A model generated the notes under the pieces. That model saw only the letters and a program-made list of their open reading frames with translations, was not told the DNA's origin and did not search any database. A program made the translations under genes and the position numbers. From positions 1,302,001 to 1,366,000 of the forward strand of contig NZ_PHNC01000029.1 of assembly GCF_003121295.1 (NCBI RefSeq): DNA of 64,000 bases, written 5' to 3'. Positions 43,920 through 53,077 of the stretch are shown here, piece after piece (position 1 is the stretch's first letter; every line of letters begins with the position of its first letter). The DNA is from Streptomyces orinoci (lineage in GTDB: Bacteria > Actinomycetota > Actinomycetes > Streptomycetales > Streptomycetaceae).

Positions 43920-45103
43920 CGCCGGCCCCCCGTATCGGTGTACTGGTGCTCGTCGTCCAGGTGCTCGTCCTCACCAACGTAGACGCGGGGCACCCGGTCG
44001 GAGATGCGTGTGACCACTTCGTAAGCGATGGTTCCGGTCGCTCTGGCCCAGTCCTCGGCAGTGGGCTCGCCCCGGTCGCCGGGGCCGAAGAGCACCGCCT
44101 CGTCGCCGGGCTCGGCGCTGTCGCCGCCCAGGTCCACCACGAACTGGTCCATGGCCACCCGGCCGGCCACGGTGCGCCACTTGCCGCCGATCAGCACCGG
44201 GCCGGCACCCGATCCGGAGCGCGGGATTCCGTCGGCGTAGCCGACCGGGACCAGGGCCAGGGTGGTCTCCCCCGGGGTGACATAGCGGTGCCCGTAGGAG
44301 ACGCCGTGCCCGCCCGGCACCCGCTTGACCGAGGCCAGGGTGGCGGACAGCGTCATCACCGGCCGCAGGCCGAGGTCGGCGGGGCTGCCCAGCACCGGGT
44401 CCGGCGAGATGCCGTACATGGCGATACCGGTACGCACCAGGTCGAAGTGGGACTCGGGGAGGGTGAGGGTGGCCGGGGAGTTCGCGATATGCCGCACCTC
44501 CGGACGAATGCCCTGCCGCTCCGCGTACGACACCGCGTCCCGGAAGACGGCCAGCTGGGCCTGGATGGAGGGGTGCCCCGGCTCATCGGCGCAGGCGAAG
44601 TGCGACCAGATGCCGGTGACGCGGACGGTGCCCGCGTCCTCGGCGGCGCGGGCGGCGGCTATCAGCCGCTCCCAGTCGCCCGGGGCGCAGCCGTTGCGGC
44701 CCAGGCCGGTGTCTATCTTCAGCTGGATCCTGGCGGTACGGCCGGCCGCGCGGGCCGCCGCGGAGACCTCCTCAAGCGCCCAGAGCCCGCTGACCGAGCA
44801 GTCGATGTCCGCCTCCACGGCCTCCCGCCAGGGGCCGCCCGGCGTCCACAGCCAGCACATCAGCCGCCCGCGGTCGCCCGCGGCACGCAGCGCCAGCGCC
44901 TCCTGCGGAAGAGCCGTACCCACCCAGCCGGCCCCGGCCTGCCGGGCCGCCCGGGCACAGCGGATCGCGCCATGGCCATAGCCATTGGCCTTGACCACGG
45001 CCATCAGCTGCGACCGGGGCGCACGCGCCCGAAGGGCACGCACATTGGCGCGCAGGGCGGCCAGGTCGATCTGGGCACGGACACGCATCGCTGTCTCACT
45101 CAT
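43916..45103 (-). CDS. alr: Alanine racemase
   Basis: Predicted 395-aa PLP enzyme that makes D-alanine for peptidoglycan. The PLP lysine is K38 in AVVKANGYGHG. The C-terminal beta domain holds the catalytic Tyr (VSYGHRY) and the metal/phosphate-binding GRVAMDQFVVDLG. ATG 45103 is chosen over an upstream in-frame codon because the protein then has the family length. It overlaps the hydrolase gene and diverges from nnr by 68 bp. Confidence 0.96.
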   Translation of the reverse strand: MSETAMRVRAQIDLAALRANVRALRARAPRSQLMAVVKANGYGHGAIRCARAARQAGAGWVGTALPQEALALRAAGDRGRLMCWLWTPGGPWREAVEADIDCSVSGLWALEEVSAAARAAGRTARIQLKIDTGLGRNGCAPGDWERLIAAARAAEDAGTVRVTGIWSHFACADEPGHPSIQAQLAVFRDAVSYAERQGIRPEVRHIANSPATLTLPESHFDLVRTGIAMYGISPDPVLGSPADLGLRPVMTLSATLASVKRVPGGHGVSYGHRYVTPGETTLALVPVGYADGIPRSGSGAGPVLIGGKWRTVAGRVAMDQFVVDLGGDSAEPGDEAVLFGPGDRGEPTAEDWARATGTIAYEVVTRISDRVPRVYVGEDEHLDDEHQYTDTGGRR

Positions 45104-45171
45104 CCCCGCCAGTGTCTCAGGCCACTGCCGTGAGGGGTGCGGGCCGGGGCCCGGTGGGGACACTGATTCGT

Positions 45172-46605
45172 ATGAGAACCGGCTTCAGCGTGGAGACCGT
45201 CCGGGCCGCCGAGCGCCAGCTCATGGCCGAACTTCCCGAGGGCGCCCTGATGCGGCGCGCGGCGGCGGGCCTGGCCGCGGCCTCGGCCGAGCTGCTCGGC
45301 CGGGTGTCCGGGGCGCGGGTGGCGCTGCTGGTGGGCAGCGGGGACAACGGGGGCGACGCGCTCTACGCGGGCGCCCGGCTGGCCCGGCGCGGTGCCGGGG
45401 TGACCGCCGTCCTGCTCTCCCCCGGCCGCGCCCATCCCGGCGGCCTGCGGGCGCTGCGCGCCGCCGGGGGGCGCGTACAGGACGCCGCCGACGGCGTACG
45501 CGCCGTCTCCCGCGCCGATCTGGTGCTGGACGGCATCGTCGGCATCGGCGGCCGGGGCGGCCTGCGGGAGACGGCGCTGCCGCTGGTGGAGGCGGCGGCC
45601 GGGGCGCTGGTGGTGGCCGTGGACCTGCCCAGCGGGGTGGACGCCGATACCGGCGAGGTGCGGGGAGCGGCGGTACGGGCCGATGCGACGATCACCTTCG
45701 GCACCTACAAGCCGGGCCTGCTGATCGATCCGGCGCGGGAGTACGCGGGGGCGCTGCGCCTGGTGGACATCGGCCTCCGCCTCCCCGGCGAGCCCGATGT
45801 GGAGGCCCTCCAGCACGCGGACGCGGCCCGGCTGCTGCCGAGGCCCACGGGCGAGAGCGACAAATACCGGCGGGGCGTGGTCGGCGTGGTCGCCGGTTCC
45901 GCGCGCTACCCGGGTGCCGCCGTGCTGGCGGTCGCGGGCGCGCTGCGGGGCGGGGCCGGGGCGGTCCGCTATGTCGGCCCGGCCGCCGACGCGGTGATCG
46001 CCCGCTTCCCCGAGACCCTGGTCTCGGCCGGACCGCCCGCCAAGGCGGGCCGGGTCCAGTCCTGGGTGGTCGGCCCCGGCCTGGGCGACGGTTCCGAGGC
46101 GCGGCAGGCTCTGGAGGACGTCCTGGCCTCCGACGTCCCGGTGCTGGTGGACGCGGACGGCCTGCGCCTGCTCTCCCCCGAGGCGGTGCGGCGCCGGAGT
46201 GCGGAGACCATCCTCACCCCGCACGCGGGCGAGGCCGCCGCGCTGCTGGGCCTGTCCCGCGAGGAGGTCGAGGCCGCCCGCCTCGCCGCGGTCCGTTCCC
46301 TGACCGAGCGGTACGGCGCCACCACCCTGCTGAAGGGCTCCACCACCCTGATCGCCTCCCCGCACCACCACCCGGTACGGGTCAACCCCACCGGCACCCC
46401 CTGGCTGGCCACCGCCGGCAGCGGCGACGTCCTCTCCGGCCTGACCGGCTCCTTGCTGGCCGCCGGACTGCCGGGCCGGGACGCGGCGGCGGTGGGCGCC
46501 TATCTGCACGGACTGGCGGCACGGCGGCTGGGGGCGGGGCCGATCACCTCGATGGGGGTGGCGGAGGGGCTGGAGGGGGTTTGGCGGGATGTTGCGAGGG
46601 GGTGA
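45172..46605 (+). CDS. nnr: Bifunctional NAD(P)H-hydrate epimerase/dehydratase
   Basis: Predicted 477-aa repair enzyme. The N-terminal YjeF epimerase domain contains VGSGDNGGDALYAGARLA and the DLPSGVDADTGEV loop. The C-terminal ribokinase-like ADP-dependent dehydratase domain contains GGAGAVRYVGP, LTPHAGE and TAGSGDVLSGLTGSLLA (catalytic Asp). Together they restore damaged NADHX and NADPHX. It diverges from alr and converges with the NACHT gene 60 bp away. Confidence 0.95.
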   Translation: MRTGFSVETVRAAERQLMAELPEGALMRRAAAGLAAASAELLGRVSGARVALLVGSGDNGGDALYAGARLARRGAGVTAVLLSPGRAHPGGLRALRAAGGRVQDAADGVRAVSRADLVLDGIVGIGGRGGLRETALPLVEAAAGALVVAVDLPSGVDADTGEVRGAAVRADATITFGTYKPGLLIDPAREYAGALRLVDIGLRLPGEPDVEALQHADAARLLPRPTGESDKYRRGVVGVVAGSARYPGAAVLAVAGALRGGAGAVRYVGPAADAVIARFPETLVSAGPPAKAGRVQSWVVGPGLGDGSEARQALEDVLASDVPVLVDADGLRLLSPEAVRRRSAETILTPHAGEAAALLGLSREEVEAARLAAVRSLTERYGATTLLKGSTTLIASPHHHPVRVNPTGTPWLATAGSGDVLSGLTGSLLAAGLPGRDAAAVGAYLHGLAARRLGAGPITSMGVAEGLEGVWRDVARG

Positions 46606-46664
46606 GCGCCGCTCCAATCGGGCGGGCCCGTTCCCGGACTCCGGCCGGGCCGAGGGAAGTCGGT

Positions 46665-49600
46665 TCAGGGCCTCACATTGATGGTCGCCGGTTTGACCGT
46701 CACCTCGCATCGGGGTTGCAGCGCTTCCGCGTTGAGCACCGGACCGGAGTGGTGGATGCGTACGGTGGTGAGCGCCCCGTGGTCTATCAGCGGGGCCAAG
46801 TCCAAAGGCTCGCCGAGGGACTTGTGGGTGCTGATGAAGAGCTCCTCCACGGCCGGGAAGACCTCGGGCAGCCGGGCCAGCCCATCAAGGCCCACCGGGC
46901 GGATCAACGACAGCTTGGTCACCCCCGGCACGGGCCGCGCCCCGGCCCATGACGTCGGCGCCTCGTCCCGGATCCCCAGGCCCCGGAGGCGGGGCAGGGT
47001 GTGCAGGGCGAGGTGCCGGGTCTGGAAGTCCGTCCTGTCGTAGGCCAGCGTCTCCAGGTCCGGCAGGTCGTGCGTGCGGGCACGCAGCAGGTCTGCCGCC
47101 CGTTCTCCGAGGCCGAGGCGCCGGAGACCGGGCGGCAGTACCAGCCGCCCGGGCGCCGACCAGTGGCCGGCCGACCAGCCCAGAAAGAGGTTCCTGAGCT
47201 CCGCCATGTCGGATACCGCCGCCAGGTCGCACGGGCAGTGCTCAAGCTCCAGGTGGAGCAGGCGCAAACGGTCCATGGGCATCTTGCCCAGCCCGCGGAC
47301 CTGGTCCGCCAGTTGCACCCGTACGCCGCGCAGCGGCCGAAACTCGCGGAGGATGCCGAGATCCACGATCCCGGCGCAGGCGAAACTCGCATCCTGGAGG
47401 ACGGGGGTGAACAGTTCGTCCAGGACATCGGCGCTCGGCGGCGTAAAGCACTCCACCAGAGGCCGCCCGCCGAGCCGGGCAAGCGCCTTCATATGTTCCC
47501 GCGACTTCACGGCGAACCGCAGCCCGGAGTCCGCTTCCTCGTAGGCGAGCTCGGCTATCACCTCGTCCGCATAGCGCTGTGTGTCGAACTTGTCCCAGGA
47601 CCAGGACAGTTGGCTGCGGATATTGAGATAGTCATGCGTGGCATACCGCGCCAGCAAGGGAATCGCCTGGTCACCGCCCACCGTCGTGGCCGCCACCACC
47701 ACCGCGTGCGCCACCTCGTCCGGCAGTCCTTCCGGCCCCGGCAGCAGGTCCAGCACCACTCGCCCGGCCGCGGCCAGCTCCTTGGCCGAGTCCACATCGC
47801 GGGGCGGAATCAACTCACGGGCAGCGCCCTCGACTTGGGCCCGTACCTCCGGGTCCACCTCCGTCGCATGCTCCAGGCAGGCGGCGGCCACCAGGTGCAG
47901 TCGGTGGCGCCGCCTCGGCTCGCGCTCCGCGCGGGCCAGCAGCAGGCGGAACAGCTCCGCCCGGGCACGGGGCACCGCGTGCCCCACCGCCATCCGCAGC
48001 ACGTCCTCCCACTGGTCGTCGTGGGCATGCTCGACCAGGACGTCGAAGTCCCAGTCGTCCACGGCGGCCTTGGCGCCCAGGTAGTCCTGGAAGGTGCGGT
48101 GGATGAAGTCCAGGGTCTCGCTGGTGGGGCGGCGCAGCAGGCCGCTGCGCAGGACCAGGTGGTCCAGGAGCCGCGCCGGGTCCGCGTCCGCCACGGAGGG
48201 CATGGCCGGGAGCGCGCGGCCCACGATTTCCACCGCCTTGTGCCACTCGATCTCCGAACGGCCGTTGCGGATCAGCCAGTAGGCGATCTTCTGGAGCAGG
48301 GCCAGCTGGTGGGCGTGGTCGAGTTCCGGGAGGAGGGGAATGTCGCGTTCGCGGTCGCGGCGGACCAGGAGGAGTTCCAGGGCGGCGCGGTAGAGCTCCA
48401 TGCGGCCACGGGGCAGGTAGCCTCGGCGGGCCCGGTTGAGGGCGCAGATCATGGCGCACATCAGGGGGTTGGTGGCCAGCCTGCCCAGGTCCGGCTTGGC
48501 AACCACGGCGGTCCGGAGGGATTCCCGGAAGGCGCGCAGGCGGTCGAGTTCGTCCGGGAGGGCGTGGCGCTCCGCCGTGGTGTGCCAGCGGTCGATGAAC
48601 GCGGCCACATCGGCCCGGCTCATCGGCAGCAGCTCCAGCTCGGTGAAGCCGAGGTCCGCCAGCCAGCCCTCGCGCACGGCGGAGGGGCGGGTGGTGACCA
48701 CATAGCGGGCGGACGGGTAGGCGGCCAGCAGGTCCTTGAGCCAGGTGAGGGTGCGGCGGCGGTCGGCCTCGGGGACCTCGTCCACGCCGTCGATGAGGAG
48801 GAGCAGGGTGCCTTCGGCGAGGCGGCGGGTCACCCAGCCGCAGGCGCCGGGCTGCCCGGCCAGGGGGCGGGCGGCGGCGGCCAGGAAGTCCTCGGGCCGG
48901 GGCAGTTCGCTGCCCTCGCGGACCAGGGCGCGTAAGGAGAGGGTCAGGGGGAGGCACCCCGTCAACTGACTGAGGGCTGGGGGGAGTTCGTCGCGTGCGG
49001 TGATGGTGGCCAGCCATTGCAGCAAGGTCGTCTTGCCGGAGCCGGCCGCGCCGCGCAGCAGCACCCGCTTCTGTCCGGCCAGGGCCGCCTCGGCGCGCTG
49101 CGGGGCGGAGACGGCCGGGGCGCCGAAGTCGTCGGTGCGCCGGCCGCCCGTGAGCTCCAGGCTCAGATAGGCCGTGTCCAGGGGCCAGGTTTCCCCGTCG
49201 CCGTCCGACAAGGTCAGCCCGACGATGGTCAGTTCGGCGGCCTTGCGGACCAGGTATTCGCGGAGGGCGTGTTCGAACTTGTCCGTCTCGGACTCCGGTC
49301 GGTGAGCGACGATGCGCAAGCGGGAACGGTGGCCTGCTGCCCAGCATTCCCCCACGAACACGCGGTGCCGGAGCATCGTTTTCCCCGGCAGCACCGAGAG
49401 CCTGCTGTGCCGCCAGCCGGCCGGATCCGAACACACGACACCGACCAGATAGCCGCTGACGAACACCGCGGCGCCGGACATCCCCGCCCAGGGCGAGCCG
49501 GCCACCGCCTGCGGTGCGGCATGGTCACTGTCCAGGACGTAGCGCCCGCCCATCAGCTGGCTGCCGGTCTTCAGGGTGCCCACGAACTGCTCGGTGTCCA

Positions 49601-49949
49601 GCTCCCCCTGTAGCGACCGCTGCACGTCCGGAAAGCCGATCGCCTGGGCGCCGGACCAGGCGCCGAGAGACAGCTCGGCCCACTCCACGGGCTCGAAAGC
49701 GGCCGCCACCCCCTCCGGCACCAGCGACCGCTCCGCGACCAGCAACGCCGCGTCGCACTCCTCGTCGTCCCGCAGCCAAGCCACCCGGCACCCAACCGGT
49801 CCGACTCCGCCGGGCACCACGGCCCGTACCGTCTCCGCGCCCGACACCACATGCCCGGCCGTCAACACCAGCGCCGGCGCCAGCAGATATCCGCTGCCCT
49901 GCCGGGGGCCGAGCACCGCCACGATGCGCTCCCTCACCGGATGATGCAC
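46665..49949 (-). CDS. Trypsin-like protease-NACHT-LRR protein (bacterial NLR-like)
   Basis: Predicted 1094-aa protein. Residues 1-170 form a trypsin-like domain with a complete triad: His33 in LTAGHVV, Asp66 in EECDAALL and Ser158 in GMSGAAVF. A linker leads to a NACHT NTPase with Walker A GAAGSGKTT (300-308), Walker B LLLLIDGVDE (382-391) and the TTRPSA sensor region. Helical winged and superhelical segments follow, then a C-terminal LRR-like part (about 860-1060) with regular leucine spacing. Such protease-NACHT-LRR proteins are predicted defence NLRs that sense phage and trigger proteolysis. No signal peptide, so action is cytoplasmic. It is monocistronic; RidA lies 28 bp upstream. Confidence 0.88.
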   Translation of the reverse strand: MHHPVRERIVAVLGPRQGSGYLLAPALVLTAGHVVSGAETVRAVVPGGVGPVGCRVAWLRDDEECDAALLVAERSLVPEGVAAAFEPVEWAELSLGAWSGAQAIGFPDVQRSLQGELDTEQFVGTLKTGSQLMGGRYVLDSDHAAPQAVAGSPWAGMSGAAVFVSGYLVGVVCSDPAGWRHSRLSVLPGKTMLRHRVFVGECWAAGHRSRLRIVAHRPESETDKFEHALREYLVRKAAELTIVGLTLSDGDGETWPLDTAYLSLELTGGRRTDDFGAPAVSAPQRAEAALAGQKRVLLRGAAGSGKTTLLQWLATITARDELPPALSQLTGCLPLTLSLRALVREGSELPRPEDFLAAAARPLAGQPGACGWVTRRLAEGTLLLLIDGVDEVPEADRRRTLTWLKDLLAAYPSARYVVTTRPSAVREGWLADLGFTELELLPMSRADVAAFIDRWHTTAERHALPDELDRLRAFRESLRTAVVAKPDLGRLATNPLMCAMICALNRARRGYLPRGRMELYRAALELLLVRRDRERDIPLLPELDHAHQLALLQKIAYWLIRNGRSEIEWHKAVEIVGRALPAMPSVADADPARLLDHLVLRSGLLRRPTSETLDFIHRTFQDYLGAKAAVDDWDFDVLVEHAHDDQWEDVLRMAVGHAVPRARAELFRLLLARAEREPRRRHRLHLVAAACLEHATEVDPEVRAQVEGAARELIPPRDVDSAKELAAAGRVVLDLLPGPEGLPDEVAHAVVVAATTVGGDQAIPLLARYATHDYLNIRSQLSWSWDKFDTQRYADEVIAELAYEEADSGLRFAVKSREHMKALARLGGRPLVECFTPPSADVLDELFTPVLQDASFACAGIVDLGILREFRPLRGVRVQLADQVRGLGKMPMDRLRLLHLELEHCPCDLAAVSDMAELRNLFLGWSAGHWSAPGRLVLPPGLRRLGLGERAADLLRARTHDLPDLETLAYDRTDFQTRHLALHTLPRLRGLGIRDEAPTSWAGARPVPGVTKLSLIRPVGLDGLARLPEVFPAVEELFISTHKSLGEPLDLAPLIDHGALTTVRIHHSGPVLNAEALQPRCEVTVKPATINVRP

Positions 49950-49978
49950 GGCTCCCCCTCCGTCCCGTCCGCCGCCGC

Positions 49979-50374
49979 CTACGGTACGAGCGCCAACGCC
50001 TCCACTTCCAGCAGCAGTTCGGGGCGGAACAACGCCGCCACCTGGACCGCGCTGCTGGCCGGCGGACGGGCCACGTCGATGAACTCGTCGCGGGCGGCGC
50101 GGATCGCGGGGAGGTGGGCGACATCGGTGACGAAGTAGGTCAGCTTGATGACGTCCCCGAAGCCGGCCCCGGCGGCGGCCAGGCAGCGGCGCAGGTTCTC
50201 GAAGACCTGGCGCGCCTGGACCGCCGCATCGCCGGGGCCGACCAGGGTGCCGTGCTCATCGAAGGCCACCTGGCCGGAGACGGCCACCAGCCGGCCGGTG
50301 CCATGGACGACCTGGCTGTAGCCGTTGCCGGGGGCGACGCCCTCGGGGGCATGGATATGGGTGAGTTGGGTCAT
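49979..50374 (-). CDS. RidA/YjgF-family protein
   Basis: Predicted 131-aa Rid protein. VSGQVAFDEHG, VFENLRRCLAAAG and a conserved RPPASSAVQV segment (Arg that grips the imine's carboxylate in active RidA) are visible. RidA hydrolyses reactive enamine/imine intermediates of amino-acid metabolism. ATG 50374 has AGGA upstream. It lies 28 bp upstream of the NACHT gene on the same strand, so read-through is possible. Confidence 0.9.
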   Translation of the reverse strand: MTQLTHIHAPEGVAPGNGYSQVVHGTGRLVAVSGQVAFDEHGTLVGPGDAAVQARQVFENLRRCLAAAGAGFGDVIKLTYFVTDVAHLPAIRAARDEFIDVARPPASSAVQVAALFRPELLLEVEALALVP

Positions 50375-50438
50375 GGCGGCATCCTGGCCGCCAAACGCGG
50401 GCCGCGCCGTCACCGGGATCACACTCCGGGGGACGGAG

Positions 50439-52031
50439 TCAGTCCACGCAGGGAATCCCGCCCTCCTTGACCGTGTCCCCCGCGAACTGGCTGTCGTCCA
50501 CCTTCTCGGACGGGCTGGACGAGGGCGAGTTGGACGGGGACGGGCCGCCGGACGGCGCCTTGGGCCCGGCGTAGTTGGCGCCCAGGGTGACCTGGACATG
50601 CCCGGCCGGGATGTCGGCGTTGGGGGCCGGTGCCACGGTCGCGCCCAGGCGGGCGGCGATCTGCTTGGCGGCCTCCTGGGCGCCCTTGCCATAGACGACG
50701 GTGGTCTGCGACTGCGGCTCGGCATTGGCGGTGCTGCCCGCCGAATAACCCAGTGCCGTAAGAGCCTTGAGCTCCTCGGAGGCGACGGGCTCGGTCCTGC
50801 CGGTGCCATTGCGGACGTCCACGGTGCCCGGCGCCGCCTTCTGCGGGGCCTTGGACTTGCCTCCGGACTTGCCATCGCTCGCGCTCGCCGACGGCGCGGC
50901 GCCGCCGTAGAACACCTGCTTCACCAGGCCACGGACCTTCTCCACATTGACGAGTTGGACGTCCTCGTTGTTGCGGGTGGCCGAGCCTTCGGTGGGCAGG
51001 GTGCGGAACTCCACCTTGCCGCCGGTGAGGTTGGTGGCCTGCTGGGAGAAGTCGATGACATTCAGGCTGCTGTCGATGACCAGGTCCTTCTTCACCACCC
51101 CGAAGAGCTTCTGAAGCTTGTCCAGGCTGTCGAAGACGCCCTCGGTCTTCAGCTTGTGGGTGACCGAGGAGATAAAGGCCTGCTGGCGGTGGGTACGGGA
51201 GAGGTCCTCCTGGGGCAGACCGTGCCGCTGGCGGACAAAGGCCAGTGCCTGGCGGGCGTTGAGCGTCTGCCGGCCGGCGTGGAAGTCGGCGCCGGAGTTC
51301 TTCTCCTTCACCGCGTGCTTCAGGCAGACATCGATCCCGCCGAGCGCCTGGGCGATGTCGTAGAAGCCCTTCAGATTGACCTCGGCGAAGTGGTCGATGG
51401 GCACGTCCAGGAAGTTCTGGACGGTGGCCAGAGTGGCCTCCCGGCCCGCCTCCCGGCTGTCCGCCTCCAGCTCGGCACCCTTCTCGCCCTTGGCGGAAAG
51501 CCTCTCCCGGCGCCCTTCGTAGGCGTTGCCGTACGCCTCCTTGATCTTGTACGGGTGGGCCTGGGGCGAGCCATCGCCGTTGTAGGTCTGGACATAGTCG
51601 TCGCGCGGAATGGAGAAGGCCTGCACCTTGCCGCCGTCGGCGGGTATGTGCAGCAGGATCAGGGTGTTGGTGTTGTAGAACCCATTGCTGCTCGATCCGG
51701 CGTGCAGTTCGTCCTTGATGAATTCGTCGGGCAGGTCGTTGCCGTTCATGTCCTTGCGTGAATCAAGGCCGATCAGCAGCAGGTTGACAGAGTCGTCCAG
51801 GTGCTTGGGGGCGCGCTTGCGCACCGCGTCCAGGGCGTCGGAGGTGTTCAGGCCGCCGTTGATCCAGTGGTAGGTCGCCCAGGCCGCACCGCTGGTGGCC
51901 AGGACGGCGAAGGAGACCACTCCGGCCGCGGCCCGTCCGGCGATCAGCGCGCGGGGGGTGCGGGTACGGGCCGTGGCCCGGCCGCGCCGGCCCTGAGTAC
52001 GGCCGCCCTGCTCGCGCTCTTTGTTACGCAC
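50439..52031 (-). CDS. LCP-family (LytR-CpsA-Psr) protein with LytR_C domain
   Basis: Predicted 530-aa membrane protein. A positively charged N terminus and one helix (about 30-52) anchor an extracytoplasmic LCP domain with the pyrophosphate-binding residues in LIGLDSRKD and FSIPRDDYV, and the RTHRQQAFI segment. A LytR_C domain (about 390-480) and a Ser/Pro-rich tail follow. LCP enzymes attach wall glycopolymers such as teichoic or teichulosonic acids to peptidoglycan. GTG 52031 is the start. It is preceded by the DUF6542-like gene in the same direction with a 19-bp gap. Confidence 0.93.
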   Translation of the reverse strand: MRNKEREQGGRTQGRRGRATARTRTPRALIAGRAAAGVVSFAVLATSGAAWATYHWINGGLNTSDALDAVRKRAPKHLDDSVNLLLIGLDSRKDMNGNDLPDEFIKDELHAGSSSNGFYNTNTLILLHIPADGGKVQAFSIPRDDYVQTYNGDGSPQAHPYKIKEAYGNAYEGRRERLSAKGEKGAELEADSREAGREATLATVQNFLDVPIDHFAEVNLKGFYDIAQALGGIDVCLKHAVKEKNSGADFHAGRQTLNARQALAFVRQRHGLPQEDLSRTHRQQAFISSVTHKLKTEGVFDSLDKLQKLFGVVKKDLVIDSSLNVIDFSQQATNLTGGKVEFRTLPTEGSATRNNEDVQLVNVEKVRGLVKQVFYGGAAPSASASDGKSGGKSKAPQKAAPGTVDVRNGTGRTEPVASEELKALTALGYSAGSTANAEPQSQTTVVYGKGAQEAAKQIAARLGATVAPAPNADIPAGHVQVTLGANYAGPKAPSGGPSPSNSPSSSPSEKVDDSQFAGDTVKEGGIPCVD

Positions 52032-52050
52032 CTCTACGCACCCTTCTCGC

Positions 52051-52584
52051 TCACTCGCTCACGCCGGCGTCTTTGCCCGCGCCCGCGCCTTTGTTCGCGC
52101 CCTTGTTCGCGCCCTGCCGGGAGCGGTACCAGCGCAGGGCCAGTACGGCCAGCAGCGCGGCCTCGGCCGCGGCCATCGCCGGGAAGGCATCGATGGCCCA
52201 GTGCACGGCGCCGGTGGTCAGTCCCTTGCCCTGGCCGTGCGAGCCGGTCCTGCCCACCGCCTGTTCGCTGATCACCGTGATCAGCGCGATCAGCGGCGGC
52301 GGGGCATACGCCACCCACCAGGCGCCGGAGCGGGAGCAGACGGCCGCGGCCAGCGCCCCGCCCAGGGCAGCCGTGACCGCGAAGATCAGGCCCAGTGCGG
52401 AGCCGGTCAGCTCGTCCAGGACGGCGCCGGCCACCGGCAGGGCGAGGGCGATCAGCAGCGGCGCCCGGCGGCCGCGCTCCCGGGACCTGGCCCTGCGGTT
52501 CCCCTTGCCCGTAGCCGCCCGGCCGCGCGGGCCCGGGGTGCGGTGCGACACGGCGGAGCGGGGTGGGGATATTCCGGGTTGCAT
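52051..52584 (-). CDS. DUF6542-like membrane protein
   Basis: Predicted 177-aa protein with a basic N terminus and four hydrophobic segments (GLIFAVTAALGGALAAAV; AYAPPPLIALITVIS; AAEAALLAVLALRWY). A Lys/Gly/Ala-rich tail (GANKGANKGAGAGK) ends it. ATG 52584 has no ribosome site, but TACATT lies eight bases upstream, so a leaderless mRNA is plausible. It precedes the LCP gene by 19 bp and is likely co-transcribed. Function unknown. Confidence 0.75.
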   Translation of the reverse strand: MQPGISPPRSAVSHRTPGPRGRAATGKGNRRARSRERGRRAPLLIALALPVAGAVLDELTGSALGLIFAVTAALGGALAAAVCSRSGAWWVAYAPPPLIALITVISEQAVGRTGSHGQGKGLTTGAVHWAIDAFPAMAAAEAALLAVLALRWYRSRQGANKGANKGAGAGKDAGVSE

Positions 52585-52708
52585 AGTTGCGCAATGTAGC
52601 AAGTGTTGCTGTGGCACCCCAGCCCCGGCCCTGGTCATTTATCCCAGGCTGAGGCCCGGAGCGCCAGGGGTTGCGGGCGGTAATCCTCTTCCCCCGGCGC
52701 GGGCGCCC

Positions 52709-53077
52709 TCAGCCCTCCGCTACCACCACCGCGGACGCCACCCCCGCGTCATGGCTCAGCGACACATGCCAGGAACGCACCCCCAGCTCCTCGGCCCGGG
52801 CCGCCACCGTGCCGGAGACCTCCAGGGTGGGACGGCCGTTGGGGCCGGTGAGGACCTCCGCGTCCGTCCACAGCAGGCCCGGCGGCGCGCCCAGCGCCTT
52901 GGCCAGGGCCTCCTTGGCGGCGAACCGGGCGGCCAGCGAGGCGATGCCCCGCCGCTCGCCGCTGGGCAGATACAACTCCCGTTCCAGGAAGAGGCGCTGG
53001 GCCATTCCTGGAGTGCGCTGCAGGGCCGCGTCAAAGCGGTCGATCTCGGCCACGTCAATGCCCACGCCGACGATCAT
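52709..53077 (-). CDS. acpS: Holo-[acyl-carrier-protein] synthase
   Basis: Predicted 122-aa enzyme that transfers 4'-phosphopantetheine from CoA to acyl carrier proteins. Metal ligands D8 (GVGIDVAEI) and E56 (FAAKEALAKALG) are present. Length and trimer-forming fold elements fit AcpS. Its start overlaps the glmS stop by 4 bp, so it is translated with glmS. Confidence 0.96.
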   Translation of the reverse strand: MIVGVGIDVAEIDRFDAALQRTPGMAQRLFLERELYLPSGERRGIASLAARFAAKEALAKALGAPPGLLWTDAEVLTGPNGRPTLEVSGTVAARAEELGVRSWHVSLSHDAGVASAVVVAEG

